This document shows, piece after piece, positions 1 to 8,377 of a DNA stretch of 64,000 nt. Each line of letters starts with the position of its first letter. Position 1 is the stretch's first letter. A model generated the notes under the pieces. The model searched no databases, was not told the origin of the DNA, and was given only the letters and a program-made list of their open reading frames with translations. The DNA comes from Nocardia huaxiensis (GTDB taxonomy: Bacteria; Actinomycetota; Actinomycetes; Mycobacteriales; Mycobacteriaceae). The stretch spans positions 7,626,001 to 7,690,000 of the forward strand of contig NZ_CP059399.1 in assembly GCF_013744875.1 (NCBI RefSeq), read 5' to 3'. Made by a program: the position numbers and the translations under genes.

Positions 1-1018
1 CGTTCCCGCAGGGCACCTGGAATCGGACCAAACCGAGGCCGTAAGTCATCTCGGTGAAGGGCGGCATCGGCATCGTGTCTTCCATCTGCGCGAGTTGCGC
101 TGCCGGTAGCAGTTTTCCGGTGACCAGCGCGATGAAGAACCTGTTCACGTCGGCTCCGGTGGAGACGATCGCGCCGGCCGCCCCCGCCCATGCCACCTCG
201 GCCTCGGTGACGTCGACCCACTTGTCGTCGACCTTGCGATAGCCCAGCGGGTGCGGATCGCGCAAGCCGGTGTCACCGCGCGACGGAATGTAACTGTCGC
301 GCATGGCGAGAGGATCGAAGATGCGGCTGCTGATCTCGGCGGCGAACGGGCGGCCCGTGACGTGTTCGATCAGCATCGCCAAGAGCGCGTAGTTGGTGTT
401 GGTATAGCGGAATTGCGCTCCGGGTTCGAACTGCGGCGGCATGCTCGTCGCGATACGCACCAGGTCTGCCGACGTGAAATCGCGATAGGCCCGGCCGTCG
501 GTCGTCTGATCGAGTTGCTGAGGCAGCTTTTCGGAGCCGCCTTCGGGAGCGAAGTCCGCGAGTCCACTGGTGTGCTGGAGCAATTGGTGCACCGTGATCC
601 GGTTGCCGTCATTGCCGTTGTCCTGCACCACACCCGGTAGATACCGCTCGATCGGAGCCTCGAGATCGACGGCGCCCTCACCGACAAGTTGCATCACCAC
701 CGTGGCAGCGAAAGTCTTTGTGACGCTGCCGATTCGAATATGGGCCCCGTCCGCATAGGGTGCACCGGTGGCAAGGTCACCAGCACCGGCGGTGAACGCG
801 TGCTGCCCGTCCGGTCCGCTGATAATCGCCTGCGCGCCGGGCATCCCGGAGCGGACCAGGCCGGTCAGCGCGTCGGTAACTCGAGTGGACATCGATACAT
901 CGGCACTCCGATTCGCTGTGCTGTCGGCCGCAGTGCTTTCCTCGCAACCCACCGCGGCCAGCACCGCCGCGGCGACGATGAGGTACCGGCCGCGTTCCCG
1001 AAATATGCCCCAACCCAC
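1..1018 (-). CDS. serine hydrolase / beta-lactamase-family lipoprotein (3' end cut off)
   Basis: Read on the minus strand from a GTG at 1018 behind an AGAGGG ribosome site; the C-terminus runs off the left edge. The N-terminus has a charged start, a hydrophobic stretch and a lipobox ending LAAVGC, so export and lipid anchoring are likely. The SxxK nucleophile motif reads SVTK at about residue 85 and the YxN motif reads YTN at about residue 190, as in class C beta-lactamase-like and D-Ala-D-Ala carboxypeptidase proteins. The natural substrate (peptidoglycan peptide or ester) cannot be told. M. tuberculosis has a beta-lactamase-fold esterase (LipP) beside nei1, but here a two-component system intervenes, so orthology is uncertain. 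Confidence 0.85.
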   Translation of the reverse strand, partial: MGWGIFRERGRYLIVAAAVLAAVGCEESTAADSTANRSADVSMSTRVTDALTGLVRSGMPGAQAIISGPDGQHAFTAGAGDLATGAPYADGAHIRIGSVTKTFAATVVMQLVGEGAVDLEAPIERYLPGVVQDNGNDGNRITVHQLLQHTSGLADFAPEGGSEKLPQQLDQTTDGRAYRDFTSADLVRIATSMPPQFEPGAQFRYTNTNYALLAMLIEHVTGRPFAAEISSRIFDPLAMRDSYIPSRGDTGLRDPHPLGYRKVDDKWVDVTEAEVAWAGAAGAIVSTGADVNRFFIALVTGKLLPAAQLAQMEDTMPMPPFTEMTYGLGLVRFQVPCGN

Positions 1019-1151
1019 GCTGTTGTCCCTCTTTCCACCGGATGACGATTTCCTTCTCGAACTGACCGTTCCGACGGTAGAGACGGGATCCATCCACGCC
1101 TATCCGGTAACGCCCGGAATTCGCTGTACCCCCAGGGTGGTACATCCGGCG

Positions 1152-1838
1152 TTACGGGTGCCGGTGATCGGTCGGCGGGAAGGGCGTGATCAAGCCGCTC
1201 TCGTAGACGGCGACGACGACTTGCGCACGGCTGGACAGCCCGAGTTTGCCGATAATCCGTTTGACGTGGGTTTTGACGGTGGCTTCGCTGAGTTCCAGGT
1301 GCCGCGCGATCTGGGCATTGGTCAGGCCATTGCCGATCAGCCGTGCGACCTCGGTCTCGCGAGGAGTGAGAGCGCGCAGCCGAGGGCCGGCGGCAGCCCT
1401 GGTCCGGTGCTGGTGTGCATAGGTTTCGATCAGCCTGCGCGTGATGACGGGGGAGAGGAGCATGTCACCGGCGACGATGGCCTGCACGGCGGTGATGATC
1501 CGCTGCGCCGGAGTGTCCTTGAGCAGAAATCCGGACGCTCCGGACGCGAGCGCGGCATAGACGTATTCATCGAGGTCGAAGGTGGTGAGAACGACAACCT
1601 GCGGTCGGTTGTCGGCTGGAACATCCAGAAGCTGTCGGGTAGCCGCGATCCCGTCGAGCACGGGCATCCGGATATCCATCAGGATCACATCCGGGGAAGT
1701 GCGGGTCGCGAGTTCGACGGCCTGGCGACCGTCGGCGGCTTCGCCCACGATCTCGAATCCGGGTGCGGCGCTGAACAGGGTGGTCAGCCCGGCACGGATG
1801 AGCGCTTGGTCATCGGCGACGAGTACGCGGATGGTCAT
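1152..1838 (-). CDS. NarL/LuxR-family response regulator
   Basis: A 228-residue protein with an N-terminal receiver domain (VLVADDQ acidic pocket, phospho-acceptor Asp at residue 55 in LMDIRMP, conserved Lys in LLKD) and a C-terminal LuxR helix-turn-helix with the LTPRETEVARLI and TVKTHVKRI elements. The ATG at 1838 is chosen because it overlaps the stop of the upstream kinase gene by four bases (ATGA), which points to translational coupling. Together they form a two-component system of unknown signal. Nothing in the window shows its targets; the lipoprotein immediately downstream on the same strand is a reasonable candidate. Confidence 0.95.
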   Translation of the reverse strand: MTIRVLVADDQALIRAGLTTLFSAAPGFEIVGEAADGRQAVELATRTSPDVILMDIRMPVLDGIAATRQLLDVPADNRPQVVVLTTFDLDEYVYAALASGASGFLLKDTPAQRIITAVQAIVAGDMLLSPVITRRLIETYAHQHRTRAAAGPRLRALTPRETEVARLIGNGLTNAQIARHLELSEATVKTHVKRIIGKLGLSSRAQVVVAVYESGLITPFPPTDHRHP

Positions 1839-2935
1839 CGAACCCCGCTCGTCGGCAGCCGCAGTTCGACAGCGAATCCGCCGCTGGTGCGCGGGCCTGC
1901 GGTCAGGACACCGCCGTACAGCTCGGCGCGCTCGCGCATCCCCGAGATACCCTGCGGCACAGCAGAACTCGTCGACGGTACGCATGCATGGCCGTTGTCG
2001 ATCACCCGCACCGTCAGCGTGTGTTCGCCGTAGTCGAGATAGATCCGGGCCGCCGCGGGGCCGGCATGTTTGAGGACGTTCGTCAGCGCTTCCTGCGCAA
2101 TTCGGTAGGCGCACAGGTCCATTCCCGGCGGCAGCGGCCGAGCTCGCCCGGTGCGGATGAGTTCGATGGGCAGACCGGCCGCACGAGTGCGGTCGGCCAG
2201 TTCATTGAGCTGCGCCAGGCCCGGCTGCGGGTGGTAATCCGCATGATCATCGGGGTCGGTCCGTAACACCGCAAGCATCCGTCGCATCTCGGCCAGCGCC
2301 TGGCCACCGGAATCGGCGATCGCGGTGAGCGCCGTGCGTGCGGCCCGCGGATCGGAATCCAATACGTACTCGGCCACTCCGGCTTGCAGAGAGATAACCG
2401 ATATGTGATGGGCGACAATATCGTGCAATTCCCGCGCGATCCGCGCCCGCTCCTCGGCGGCGGCCTGCGCCGCCCGCTGGTCGGCCCGCTCGGCCCACCG
2501 CCGGAACGCGTCGCCCAGCGCCCACGCACCCACCGTCTGCAGTACCGCGTTCACCGCATCCGGCCAGCTCAATCCGGCAGCCGTCGGCAGGTAGGCGAAT
2601 AGCGCGGCGGCCAACGCCAGCACCCAGATGATCGCGGCGACCCGGGTGGGCCGATGCTGCGCCACGCTGAACATCCCGACCAGTAGGCCGATCCCATAGA
2701 GCGGGAAGTCCCCGCCGTGGCCGAGCAGGAGGTACGCGACCACCGCACCGCTGATGATCACCACGCATGCCACCGGCGCATAACTGCGCACCACGACAGG
2801 TGCTGTCGACAATGCCGCCAATATCACCGCCGGCCAACTCGTACGATCCGACGTCGGCATGCCGACCACGGTCAAGGCTGTCAGCGTCACCGCGAGCAGC
2901 GTGTCGATCAGCAGTGGCCGATGATTTGCCCACAC
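1835..2935 (-). CDS. NarL-type sensor histidine kinase
   Basis: The N-terminal third is several hydrophobic membrane segments. The dimerisation helix follows with the phospho-accepting His in ARELHDIVAHH, then a HATPase domain with the N-box QEALTNVLKHA and a GISGMRERA loop. This is the HisKA_3 architecture that pairs with NarL regulators, and the response regulator follows with an ATGA overlap. The start is uncertain: GTG at 2935 gives a normal positively charged membrane-entry N-terminus, while the open frame extends further upstream into the neighbouring glycosylase gene without a convincing start. The signal sensed is unknown. Confidence 0.9.
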   Translation of the reverse strand: MWANHRPLLIDTLLAVTLTALTVVGMPTSDRTSWPAVILAALSTAPVVVRSYAPVACVVIISGAVVAYLLLGHGGDFPLYGIGLLVGMFSVAQHRPTRVAAIIWVLALAAALFAYLPTAAGLSWPDAVNAVLQTVGAWALGDAFRRWAERADQRAAQAAAEERARIARELHDIVAHHISVISLQAGVAEYVLDSDPRAARTALTAIADSGGQALAEMRRMLAVLRTDPDDHADYHPQPGLAQLNELADRTRAAGLPIELIRTGRARPLPPGMDLCAYRIAQEALTNVLKHAGPAAARIYLDYGEHTLTVRVIDNGHACVPSTSSAVPQGISGMRERAELYGGVLTAGPRTSGGFAVELRLPTSGVR

Positions 2936-2982
2936 CCGCCCACGATAGCCACGCCGACGCGCAAGCCACCACCGATCGAACC

Positions 2983-3795
2983 TCAGTGAGCCTGACAGGT
3001 GGGGCACCAGAACAGGTTTCGGCCCTCCATCACCGTGTGCAGCGCGGCGGTCCCGCACAGGCGGCAGGGATCGCCGGCCCGGCGGTAGACGTAGGTACGC
3101 GGACGGTCGGCGGCGTAGGACGGGGCGCCGTGATCGTGCTCGGGACGCACCACGTGCATCAGGCCGCGGCGGACGCCGATCTTCATGAGCTCGACCAGGT
3201 CGTCCCAGATGGCCTGCCACTCTTCACGACTCAGCTGCTTGCCGGGGCGGTGCGGTGAAATGCCGTGGCGGAAAAGGACTTCGGCGCGGTAGACGTTGCC
3301 GACCCCGGCCAGGACCTTCTGGTCCATGAGCAGCGCGCCGATGGGGCGTTGGGAGCGGGACAGGCGGTGCCAGGCGCGGTCCGGGTCGGCGTCGCGGCGC
3401 AGCGGGTCGGGGCCCAAACGTGCTGTGAGGGCGTCTACTTCGGGTTCGAGCAGGACTTCGCAGGCGGTGGGGCCGCGCAGGTCGGTGCCGAATGCTGCGC
3501 CGGAGCGGCCGGCGCCGATCATGCGCATGCGCACCTCGCCGACCGGATCGGTCAGGGGCGCGGGGGATTCGGTGAACTTGCCGTACAGGCCGAGGTGGAC
3601 GTGTACGACCAGGCCCGAATCATAGTGGTGCAGTAGGTGTTTGCCCCAGGCGTCGGCCTTGGTCAGGACCTGGCCGTCGATGAGCGCCGCACCTTCGGCG
3701 AAGCGGCCCTGCGGGCTCCAGACGCGGACCTGACCGCCGGCGAAGCGCTTGTGGTGCAGCTTCGCCAGGCGGTGCAGCGTATGGCCTTCCGGCAC
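2983..3795 (-). CDS. nei1: Fpg/Nei-family DNA glycosylase-AP lyase (endonuclease VIII, Nei1 type)
   Basis: A 270-residue protein beginning MPEGHTL, where Pro2 is the catalytic imino nucleophile and Glu3 the proton donor of this family. It carries the helix-two-turn-helix motif (DQKVLAGVGNVYRAEVLF) and ends in a zinc finger with CRLCG and CPTC pairs. The enzyme excises oxidised bases and nicks the abasic site. It lies three bases downstream of rpiB on the same strand, as Rv2464c does beside Rv2465c in M. tuberculosis, supporting the Nei1 assignment over Fpg or Nei2. Confidence 0.95.
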   Translation of the reverse strand: MPEGHTLHRLAKLHHKRFAGGQVRVWSPQGRFAEGAALIDGQVLTKADAWGKHLLHHYDSGLVVHVHLGLYGKFTESPAPLTDPVGEVRMRMIGAGRSGAAFGTDLRGPTACEVLLEPEVDALTARLGPDPLRRDADPDRAWHRLSRSQRPIGALLMDQKVLAGVGNVYRAEVLFRHGISPHRPGKQLSREEWQAIWDDLVELMKIGVRRGLMHVVRPEHDHGAPSYAADRPRTYVYRRAGDPCRLCGTAALHTVMEGRNLFWCPTCQAH

Positions 3796-3798
3796 AGG

Positions 3799-4272
3799 TC
3801 AGTACGCGGGGACGGCGGGGGCGACGCCGGTCTTCTCGTACTCGGCGAGGATGTCGATGCGACGCTGGTGGCGCGGCTCCTCCGACCACGGGGTGGACAG
3901 GAAGGCGTCGACGATGGCGAGAGCCTCCTCGGTGGAGTGCATGCGGCCGCCGATGCCGATCAGCTGGGCGTTGTTGTGCTGGCGGGCCAGCTGTGCGGTC
4001 TCGACGCTCCAGGCCAGGGCGCAGCGGGCGCCGGGGACCTTGTTGGCGGCGATCTGCTCGCCATTGCCGGAGCCACCGAAAACCAGGCCGAGCGAGCCCG
4101 GGTCAGCGACGGTGCGGCGGGCGGCCTCGATGCAGAAGGCCGGGTAGTCATCGAGGGCGTCGTATTCGAGGGCGCCGCAATCGGTGACCTCATGGCCCTG
4201 GCCCTCGAGGTGAGCCTTGACGATGTTCTTCAGTTCGAAGCCGGCGTGGTCGGCACCCAGGTATACGCGCAT
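3799..4272 (-). CDS. rpiB: ribose-5-phosphate isomerase B
   Basis: 157 residues beginning MRVYLGADHAGFELK, the typical RpiB start with the substrate-binding Asp-His. FGGSGNGEQIAANK carries the anion-hole motif; Ser sits at the usual Cys/Ser position, as in actinobacterial enzymes. It interconverts ribose 5-phosphate and ribulose 5-phosphate in the pentose phosphate pathway. It is the first gene of a two-gene operon with nei1 three bases downstream. Confidence 0.96.
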   Translation of the reverse strand: MRVYLGADHAGFELKNIVKAHLEGQGHEVTDCGALEYDALDDYPAFCIEAARRTVADPGSLGLVFGGSGNGEQIAANKVPGARCALAWSVETAQLARQHNNAQLIGIGGRMHSTEEALAIVDAFLSTPWSEEPRHQRRIDILAEYEKTGVAPAVPAY

Positions 4273-4587
4273 GCGGGAGATTCTGTCAGGTGTCGGTTCT
4301 GGGTGGGGGTGAGGGGCGGCAGTCTTGGTTCGGGATGAGGGGGGCTCCGGCTCTATTTTTCCCAGGGGCTCCGCCCCCGGACCCCCGGTATCGGGGGCGC
4401 TGCCCCCGGCCCCCGTTACTGGGTGGGAGTTTCTTGGGGTGCTGTTATTCAGTGCCGAGCGATTAACGCGGAGTCATGGCTCGCGCGAATAACAGGGTGC
4501 TCCTGTCGCCGAGGTCACGGTCGGCGGGAAGTGAACCCAGTCGCCAGGGCCGTCCTGTTCCCGCTACAGAAACGTAGAGTTCACGCC
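4273..4587. other. divergent intergenic region with GC hairpins
   Basis: This 315-base gap lies between rpiB (minus) and the M48 protease (plus) and must hold both promoters. It contains a dense run of G/C hairpins at 4364-4415 (GGGGCTCCGCCCC and GGGGGCGCTGCCCCC). It also has a separate perfect 9-bp inverted repeat, CTGTTATTC at 4442-4450 and GAATAACAG at 4487-4495. The latter is AT-richer than its surroundings and could be an operator for the protease gene. No credible coding sequence is seen. Confidence 0.6.
4364..4415. repeat. GC-rich palindromic repeat cluster
   Basis: Two adjacent self-complementary blocks, GGGGCTCCGCCCC and GGGGGCGCTGCCCCC, separated by GGACCCCCGGTATC. Similar G/C hairpins recur near 17481 and 36624 in this window. 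Here it stands between divergent genes, so it is not a simple terminator. Confidence 0.5.
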
Positions 4588-5760
4588 ATGACGTCGGACG
4601 ATCAATCACCGCCGCCGAACGCCACTTCGGGGGAAACGCCTGGCGGGCAGCAGCCCGTCGCAGAGTCGCAGCAGCCTGCTGCGCAATGGAATCCGGTCAC
4701 CGGGATGTCGGGGTGGAATCCGCAGGTCGGACCGCCCGGATGGGGTGTGCAGGCCGCGTACACGCCGCCGGTGATCCCGCCGCACGACAAGACCCGCGGG
4801 CTGTCGCCGTTCGGGATGCCGGCACGGCACAGCTGGGAGATCCCGCTACTGGTGGTGGTCGTGGTGATCACCTTCTTCGCCTACCTGTTCGCGCTGGTGG
4901 AACTGTTCTTCGGGGACAGCATCAACGACTATCTGCTGATTCTGATCCTGGCCCCGCTGATCCTGTGGTTCGGGCGAGGCACCAACTACGCGACCATGCG
5001 GATCAATGGCGTGAAGATGTCGCCCACCCAGTTCCCGGAGGGGTACCGGATGGTGCAGGAGGCGGCGGCGCGGCTCGGTATGAAGCAGGCGCCCGACGCG
5101 TTCGTGATCACCGGCAATGGGCAGATCAATGCCTTCGCCTCCGGTCACGGGTTCCGGCGGTTCGTGGTGGTCTACAGCGATCTGTTCGAAATCAGCGGCG
5201 CGGCACGGCAACCCGACGCGCTGGCCTTCATCATCGGGCACGAGGTCGGGCACATCGCGGCCGGGCATGTGTCGTACTGGCGGCAGCTGGGCATGTTCGC
5301 GGTGCCGTTCCTGCCGATCATCGGCAGTTCGCTGGTGCGCTCGCAGGAGTACACGGCCGACAACTACGGCTACTGCAACCGGCATGTGGGCGCGCAGGGC
5401 GCCATGCAGACCCTCGCCGCGGGCAAGTACCTCAATACGCTGGTCGGATTCGACGAGATGGCCGATCGCGCACCGCAGGAGAAGGGCTTCTTCGTGTGGA
5501 TCGTGAACGCGCTGTCCAGCCATCCGGTGCTGACCTGGCGCATGTGGGCGCTGCGTGATCGCAGCCGCCACGGCAAGCTGTTCCTGCGCCCGGACGCGCC
5601 CATGATGCCGCCGCAGCCGCCGCCGGGCTTCCCGCCGCAGGGCGGCTACCCGCCGTACCCGGGCGGGCCGCAGCAGTATCCGACCGGCGGTTTCCCGCAG
5701 CAGCCGCCCTTCCCGCAGGGCGGTTACGGCGACACCACGCAGTTCAAACGGCCGATCTGA
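4588..5760 (+). CDS. M48-family membrane zinc metalloprotease
   Basis: 390 residues from ATG 4588. A Pro/Gln-rich cytoplasmic-looking N-terminus (about 1-85) is followed by two hydrophobic membrane segments (about 90-135), then the zinc motif HEVGHIAAGH and the downstream Glu-containing YTADNYGY helix. The C-terminal 55 residues are a Pro/Gly/Gln-rich tail with repeated PQGGYPP-like units, usual for actinobacterial surface or membrane proteins. It resembles HtpX-like and Ste24-like peptidases that act on membrane or misfolded proteins; the substrate is unknown. Longer upstream starts exist but lack supporting signals. Confidence 0.92.
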   Translation: MTSDDQSPPPNATSGETPGGQQPVAESQQPAAQWNPVTGMSGWNPQVGPPGWGVQAAYTPPVIPPHDKTRGLSPFGMPARHSWEIPLLVVVVVITFFAYLFALVELFFGDSINDYLLILILAPLILWFGRGTNYATMRINGVKMSPTQFPEGYRMVQEAAARLGMKQAPDAFVITGNGQINAFASGHGFRRFVVVYSDLFEISGAARQPDALAFIIGHEVGHIAAGHVSYWRQLGMFAVPFLPIIGSSLVRSQEYTADNYGYCNRHVGAQGAMQTLAAGKYLNTLVGFDEMADRAPQEKGFFVWIVNALSSHPVLTWRMWALRDRSRHGKLFLRPDAPMMPPQPPPGFPPQGGYPPYPGGPQQYPTGGFPQQPPFPQGGYGDTTQFKRPI

Positions 5761-5781
5761 GCCGCGCGCCGGCCGGCGCTA

Positions 5782-5817
5782 GGCCGTGCCCCCGTCCGAA
5801 ACGACGGGGGCACGGCC
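5782..5817. terminator. bidirectional hairpin terminator
   Basis: Perfect 15-bp stem GGCCGTGCCCCCGTC / GACGGGGGCACGGCC with a six-base loop CGAAAC, followed by ATTTTC on the plus strand. It separates the convergent M48 protease and Rv2466c-like genes. Confidence 0.85.
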
Positions 5818-5826
5818 ATTTTCAGC

Positions 5827-6468
5827 TCAGTCGAACTCCGGGTCCTCGGTGCGGGTCCGCTTGAGCTCGAAGAAGTGCGGGAAGGAGGCCAGCGCCACGA
5901 CGCCGTCCCACACCTTGCCCGCGACCTCCCCGCGCGGAATGCGCGAGAGCACCGGCCCGAAGAACGCCACGCCGTTCACATGGATGGTCGGTGTGCCGAC
6001 ATCCTTGCCGACCTTGTCCATTCCGGCGTGGTGTGAGGCCCGCAGCGCGGTGTCGTAGTCGGCGCTCTCGGCGGCGGCCGCGAGATCGGCGGGCAGGCCG
6101 ACCTCGTCCAGCGCCTCGGCGATGGCGACCTTCAGCAGCTGATCCCCGTGCTCGGCCTCGAGCTCCGCGCGCCGGTTGTGCAGGCGGGTGCCCAGCGCGG
6201 TGTACAGCGGTGCGAGCACCTTGTCGCCGTTGGCCTCGGCGGCGGCGATGGCGACCCGCACCGGGCCCCACGCGGTCTTCATCAGTTCCCGGTACTGCTC
6301 GGGCAGGTCGTCGCGGCCCTCGTTGAGCACCGCGAGGCTCATGACGTGGAAGTTCACGTCGATATCGCGTACCTGCTCGACCTCGAGGATCCAGCGGGAG
6401 GTGATCCAGCACCACGGGCACAGCGGATCGAACCAGAAATCGACCCGATCCTTCTTGGCGTCGCTCAC
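5827..6468 (-). CDS. DsbA-fold mycothiol-dependent reductase (Rv2466c-like)
   Basis: 213 residues from GTG 6468, preceded by GAAAGGAAG at good spacing. The thioredoxin-fold start carries the redox motif CPWC in [11 protein letters not shown], and a cis-Pro segment ([10 protein letters not shown]) lies near residue 165. The M. tuberculosis counterpart Rv2466c is a mycothiol-dependent nitroreductase; its neighbours there (rpiB and nei1 on one side, pepN on the other) are also in this window. A role in oxidative-stress thiol chemistry is inferred. Starts upstream of the GTG would lack a ribosome site. Confidence 0.92.
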   Translation of the reverse strand: MSDAKKDRVDFWFDPLCPWCWITSRWILEVEQVRDIDVNFHVMSLAVLNEGRDDLPEQYRELMKTAWGPVRVAIAAAEANGDKVLAPLYTALGTRLHNRRAELEAEHGDQLLKVAIAEALDEVGLPADLAAAAESADYDTALRASHHAGMDKVGKDVGTPTIHVNGVAFFGPVLSRIPRGEVAGKVWDGVVALASFPHFFELKRTRTEDPEFD

Positions 6469-6639
6469 GAGCGCTTCCTTTCGCGTATGGGGGTTACGGC
6501 CGCGCCGGACACTCTTCGCACACAGGACACGGCCGTACTCCATGCGCAACAACGAACAATCTTGCCGATATTTCCGCCGGTGCTCCGCGCACGAGGGCTA
6601 GGGTCGAAACAGGGGCTCATCGGTGCAGGGAGGTTCGGC

Positions 6640-7860
6640 ATGACCACGGCATCCAGGTTCGTCATCGCGGGCGGTGGGCTGGCGGCAGCCAAGCTCGCGG
6701 AAGCCTTGCGCGCCAATGATTTCGACGGCACCGTGAGCCTCATCTGCGGGGAGGAGCGGCTGCCCTACGAACGCCCGCCGCTGTCCAAGGAATGCCTGCT
6801 GGGCAAGAAGACGCCCGACGACTGCATCGTGGACCCCGCCCAGTGGTACCGCGACCATCACATCGAGATCCTGGTCGGCACCACCGTCACCGGCGTCGAC
6901 CGCAGCACCAAAACCGTTGCGCTGCCGGACGGTACGACCCTGCCCTACGACAAACTGGCCCTGGCCACCGGATCTCGCCCGCGCCGGCTCCCGGTGCCGG
7001 GCGCCGACGCCGCCGGGGTGTACACGCTGCGCAATGCCGAGGACACCGAGGCGCTGCTCGAAATGTTCCGCACCGCACGGCGATTGGTGGTGGTCGGCGG
7101 CGGCTGGATCGGCCTGGAGGTGACGGCCGCGGCCCGCACGGCCGGGCTGGAGGTCACCGTCCTCGAGGCGCTGCCGGTGCCATTGCAGACCGCGCTCGGG
7201 GCCGAGATGGGTCAGGTCTTCGCCGACCTGCACCGCGAGCACGGGGTGGATCTGCGCTGTGCGGCGAAGGTCGCCGAGATCACGGTCCGCGACGGCCGCG
7301 CCACCGGCGTGCGACTGTCCGACGACACCCGGATCGAGGCCGACGCGGTGCTGATCGCGGTCGGCGCGCGACCCAATATCGATCTGGCGGTCGACGCGGG
7401 CCTGGCCACCGCCGACGGCGTTCTGGTCGACGAGAGTCTGGCCACCAGCGACCCGGATATCGTCGCGGTGGGCGATATCGCCGACCAGATGCATCCGGTG
7501 CTGGGCCGGCGGATTCGCGTGGAGCACTGGGCGAATGCCCTCAACCAGCCCGCCGTCGCCGCGGCCACCATGCTCGGCAAATCGGCCGTCTACGACCGCC
7601 TGCCCTACTTCTTCACCGATCAGTACGACCTCGGCATGGAGTACACGGGCTATGTCGCGCCGAAGCAGGACGCCCGCGTCGTGGTGCGCGGCGATCTGGG
7701 CAAGCGCGAGTTTGTGGCCTTCTGGCTGGACTCCGGCAATCGCGTGCTGGCCGGAATGAATGTGAACGTGTGGGATGTGACAGACCGGATCAAAGCCCTG
7801 ATCCTGAGCGGCGAACCGGTCGATCCGGACCGCCTCGCCGACCCCGCCACACCACTGTGA
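6640..7860 (+). CDS. FAD-dependent ferredoxin/rubredoxin reductase-type oxidoreductase
   Basis: 406 residues from ATG 6640 behind GGGAGG. It has an N-terminal FAD-binding dinucleotide fold (VIAGGGLAAAKLAEAL), the ATGSRPR motif, a second NAD(P)H-binding fold (VVVGGGWIGLEVTAAA) and the second FAD motif VAVGDIAD. The C-terminal reductase domain has FFTDQYDLGMEYTGY. Such enzymes pass electrons from NAD(P)H to small ferredoxins that serve P450s or dioxygenases. No ferredoxin gene is adjacent, so the partner is unknown; the window's two P450s are far away. Confidence 0.93.
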   Translation: MTTASRFVIAGGGLAAAKLAEALRANDFDGTVSLICGEERLPYERPPLSKECLLGKKTPDDCIVDPAQWYRDHHIEILVGTTVTGVDRSTKTVALPDGTTLPYDKLALATGSRPRRLPVPGADAAGVYTLRNAEDTEALLEMFRTARRLVVVGGGWIGLEVTAAARTAGLEVTVLEALPVPLQTALGAEMGQVFADLHREHGVDLRCAAKVAEITVRDGRATGVRLSDDTRIEADAVLIAVGARPNIDLAVDAGLATADGVLVDESLATSDPDIVAVGDIADQMHPVLGRRIRVEHWANALNQPAVAAATMLGKSAVYDRLPYFFTDQYDLGMEYTGYVAPKQDARVVVRGDLGKREFVAFWLDSGNRVLAGMNVNVWDVTDRIKALILSGEPVDPDRLADPATPL

Positions 7861-7889
7861 CCACCGTCACATGACTGCACTCGAAACTA

Positions 7890-7916
7890 CGTCGAACCCG
7901 CCGACGCCGCTCCGAC
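7890..7916 (+). promoter_or_regulatory. candidate ECF42-type promoter
   Basis: CGTCGA at 7890-7895 and CGAC at 7913-7916 are separated by 17 bases, about 50 bases upstream of the DGPF gene. From memory, ECF42 sigma factors recognise a TGTCGA-like -35 and a CGA(C/T) -10 in front of DGPF genes. The spacing and five of six -35 bases fit. A start-site map is needed to confirm it. Confidence 0.4.
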
Positions 7917-7965
7917 CTGTAGGTGAGAGCGCCGCTGGGGCGCTACCCCTCCGAAGGAGCACACC

Positions 7966-8367
7966 GTGAAGTACATGCTGATCAAGACCTACTCCGCCGC
8001 CGCCTACTGCGACACCCCGATCGACCAGTGGGCGCCGGAGGACATCATGGCGCACATCGATTTCCAGCGGCTGCTCGGCGAGGAGCTCGCCAAATCCGGC
8101 GAACTCGTCGACGCTCAGGGCCTGGCCGGGCCCGACGAGGCCCGCATCGTCACCTCCGACGGCCGCTCCGCCCCGGTGGTCACCGACGGCCCCTTTCCGG
8201 AAACCAAGGAACTCCTCGCCGGCTACTGGATCATCGACGTCGACTCCCCCGAACGCGCCGTCGAAATCGCCGCCAAAGCCTCCGCCGCCCCCGGCCCCGG
8301 CGGCAAGCCGATCGGCGAACACATCGAGGTCCGTCAGATCATGAGCGCCCCCACCCCGGATCAGTGA
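7966..8367 (+). CDS. YCII-related DGPF-domain protein
   Basis: 133 residues from GTG 7966 behind GAAGGAG. The motif VVTDGPFPETKE is the hallmark of the DGPF/YCII family, a ferredoxin-like alpha-beta fold of unknown biochemical role. The gene lies ten bases upstream of an ECF42-type sigma factor, the standard partnership in actinobacteria, where the sigma factor drives transcription of its DGPF partner. The protein is probably cytoplasmic. Confidence 0.93.
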   Translation: MKYMLIKTYSAAAYCDTPIDQWAPEDIMAHIDFQRLLGEELAKSGELVDAQGLAGPDEARIVTSDGRSAPVVTDGPFPETKELLAGYWIIDVDSPERAVEIAAKASAAPGPGGKPIGEHIEVRQIMSAPTPDQ

Positions 8368-8377
8368 CACTGTCCGG

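Noticed and set aside
6148..6639. N-terminal extension of the ferredoxin reductase
   Set aside because: It lies antisense to the Rv2466c-like gene, and the FAD motif begins right after ATG 6640 with GGGAGG in front.
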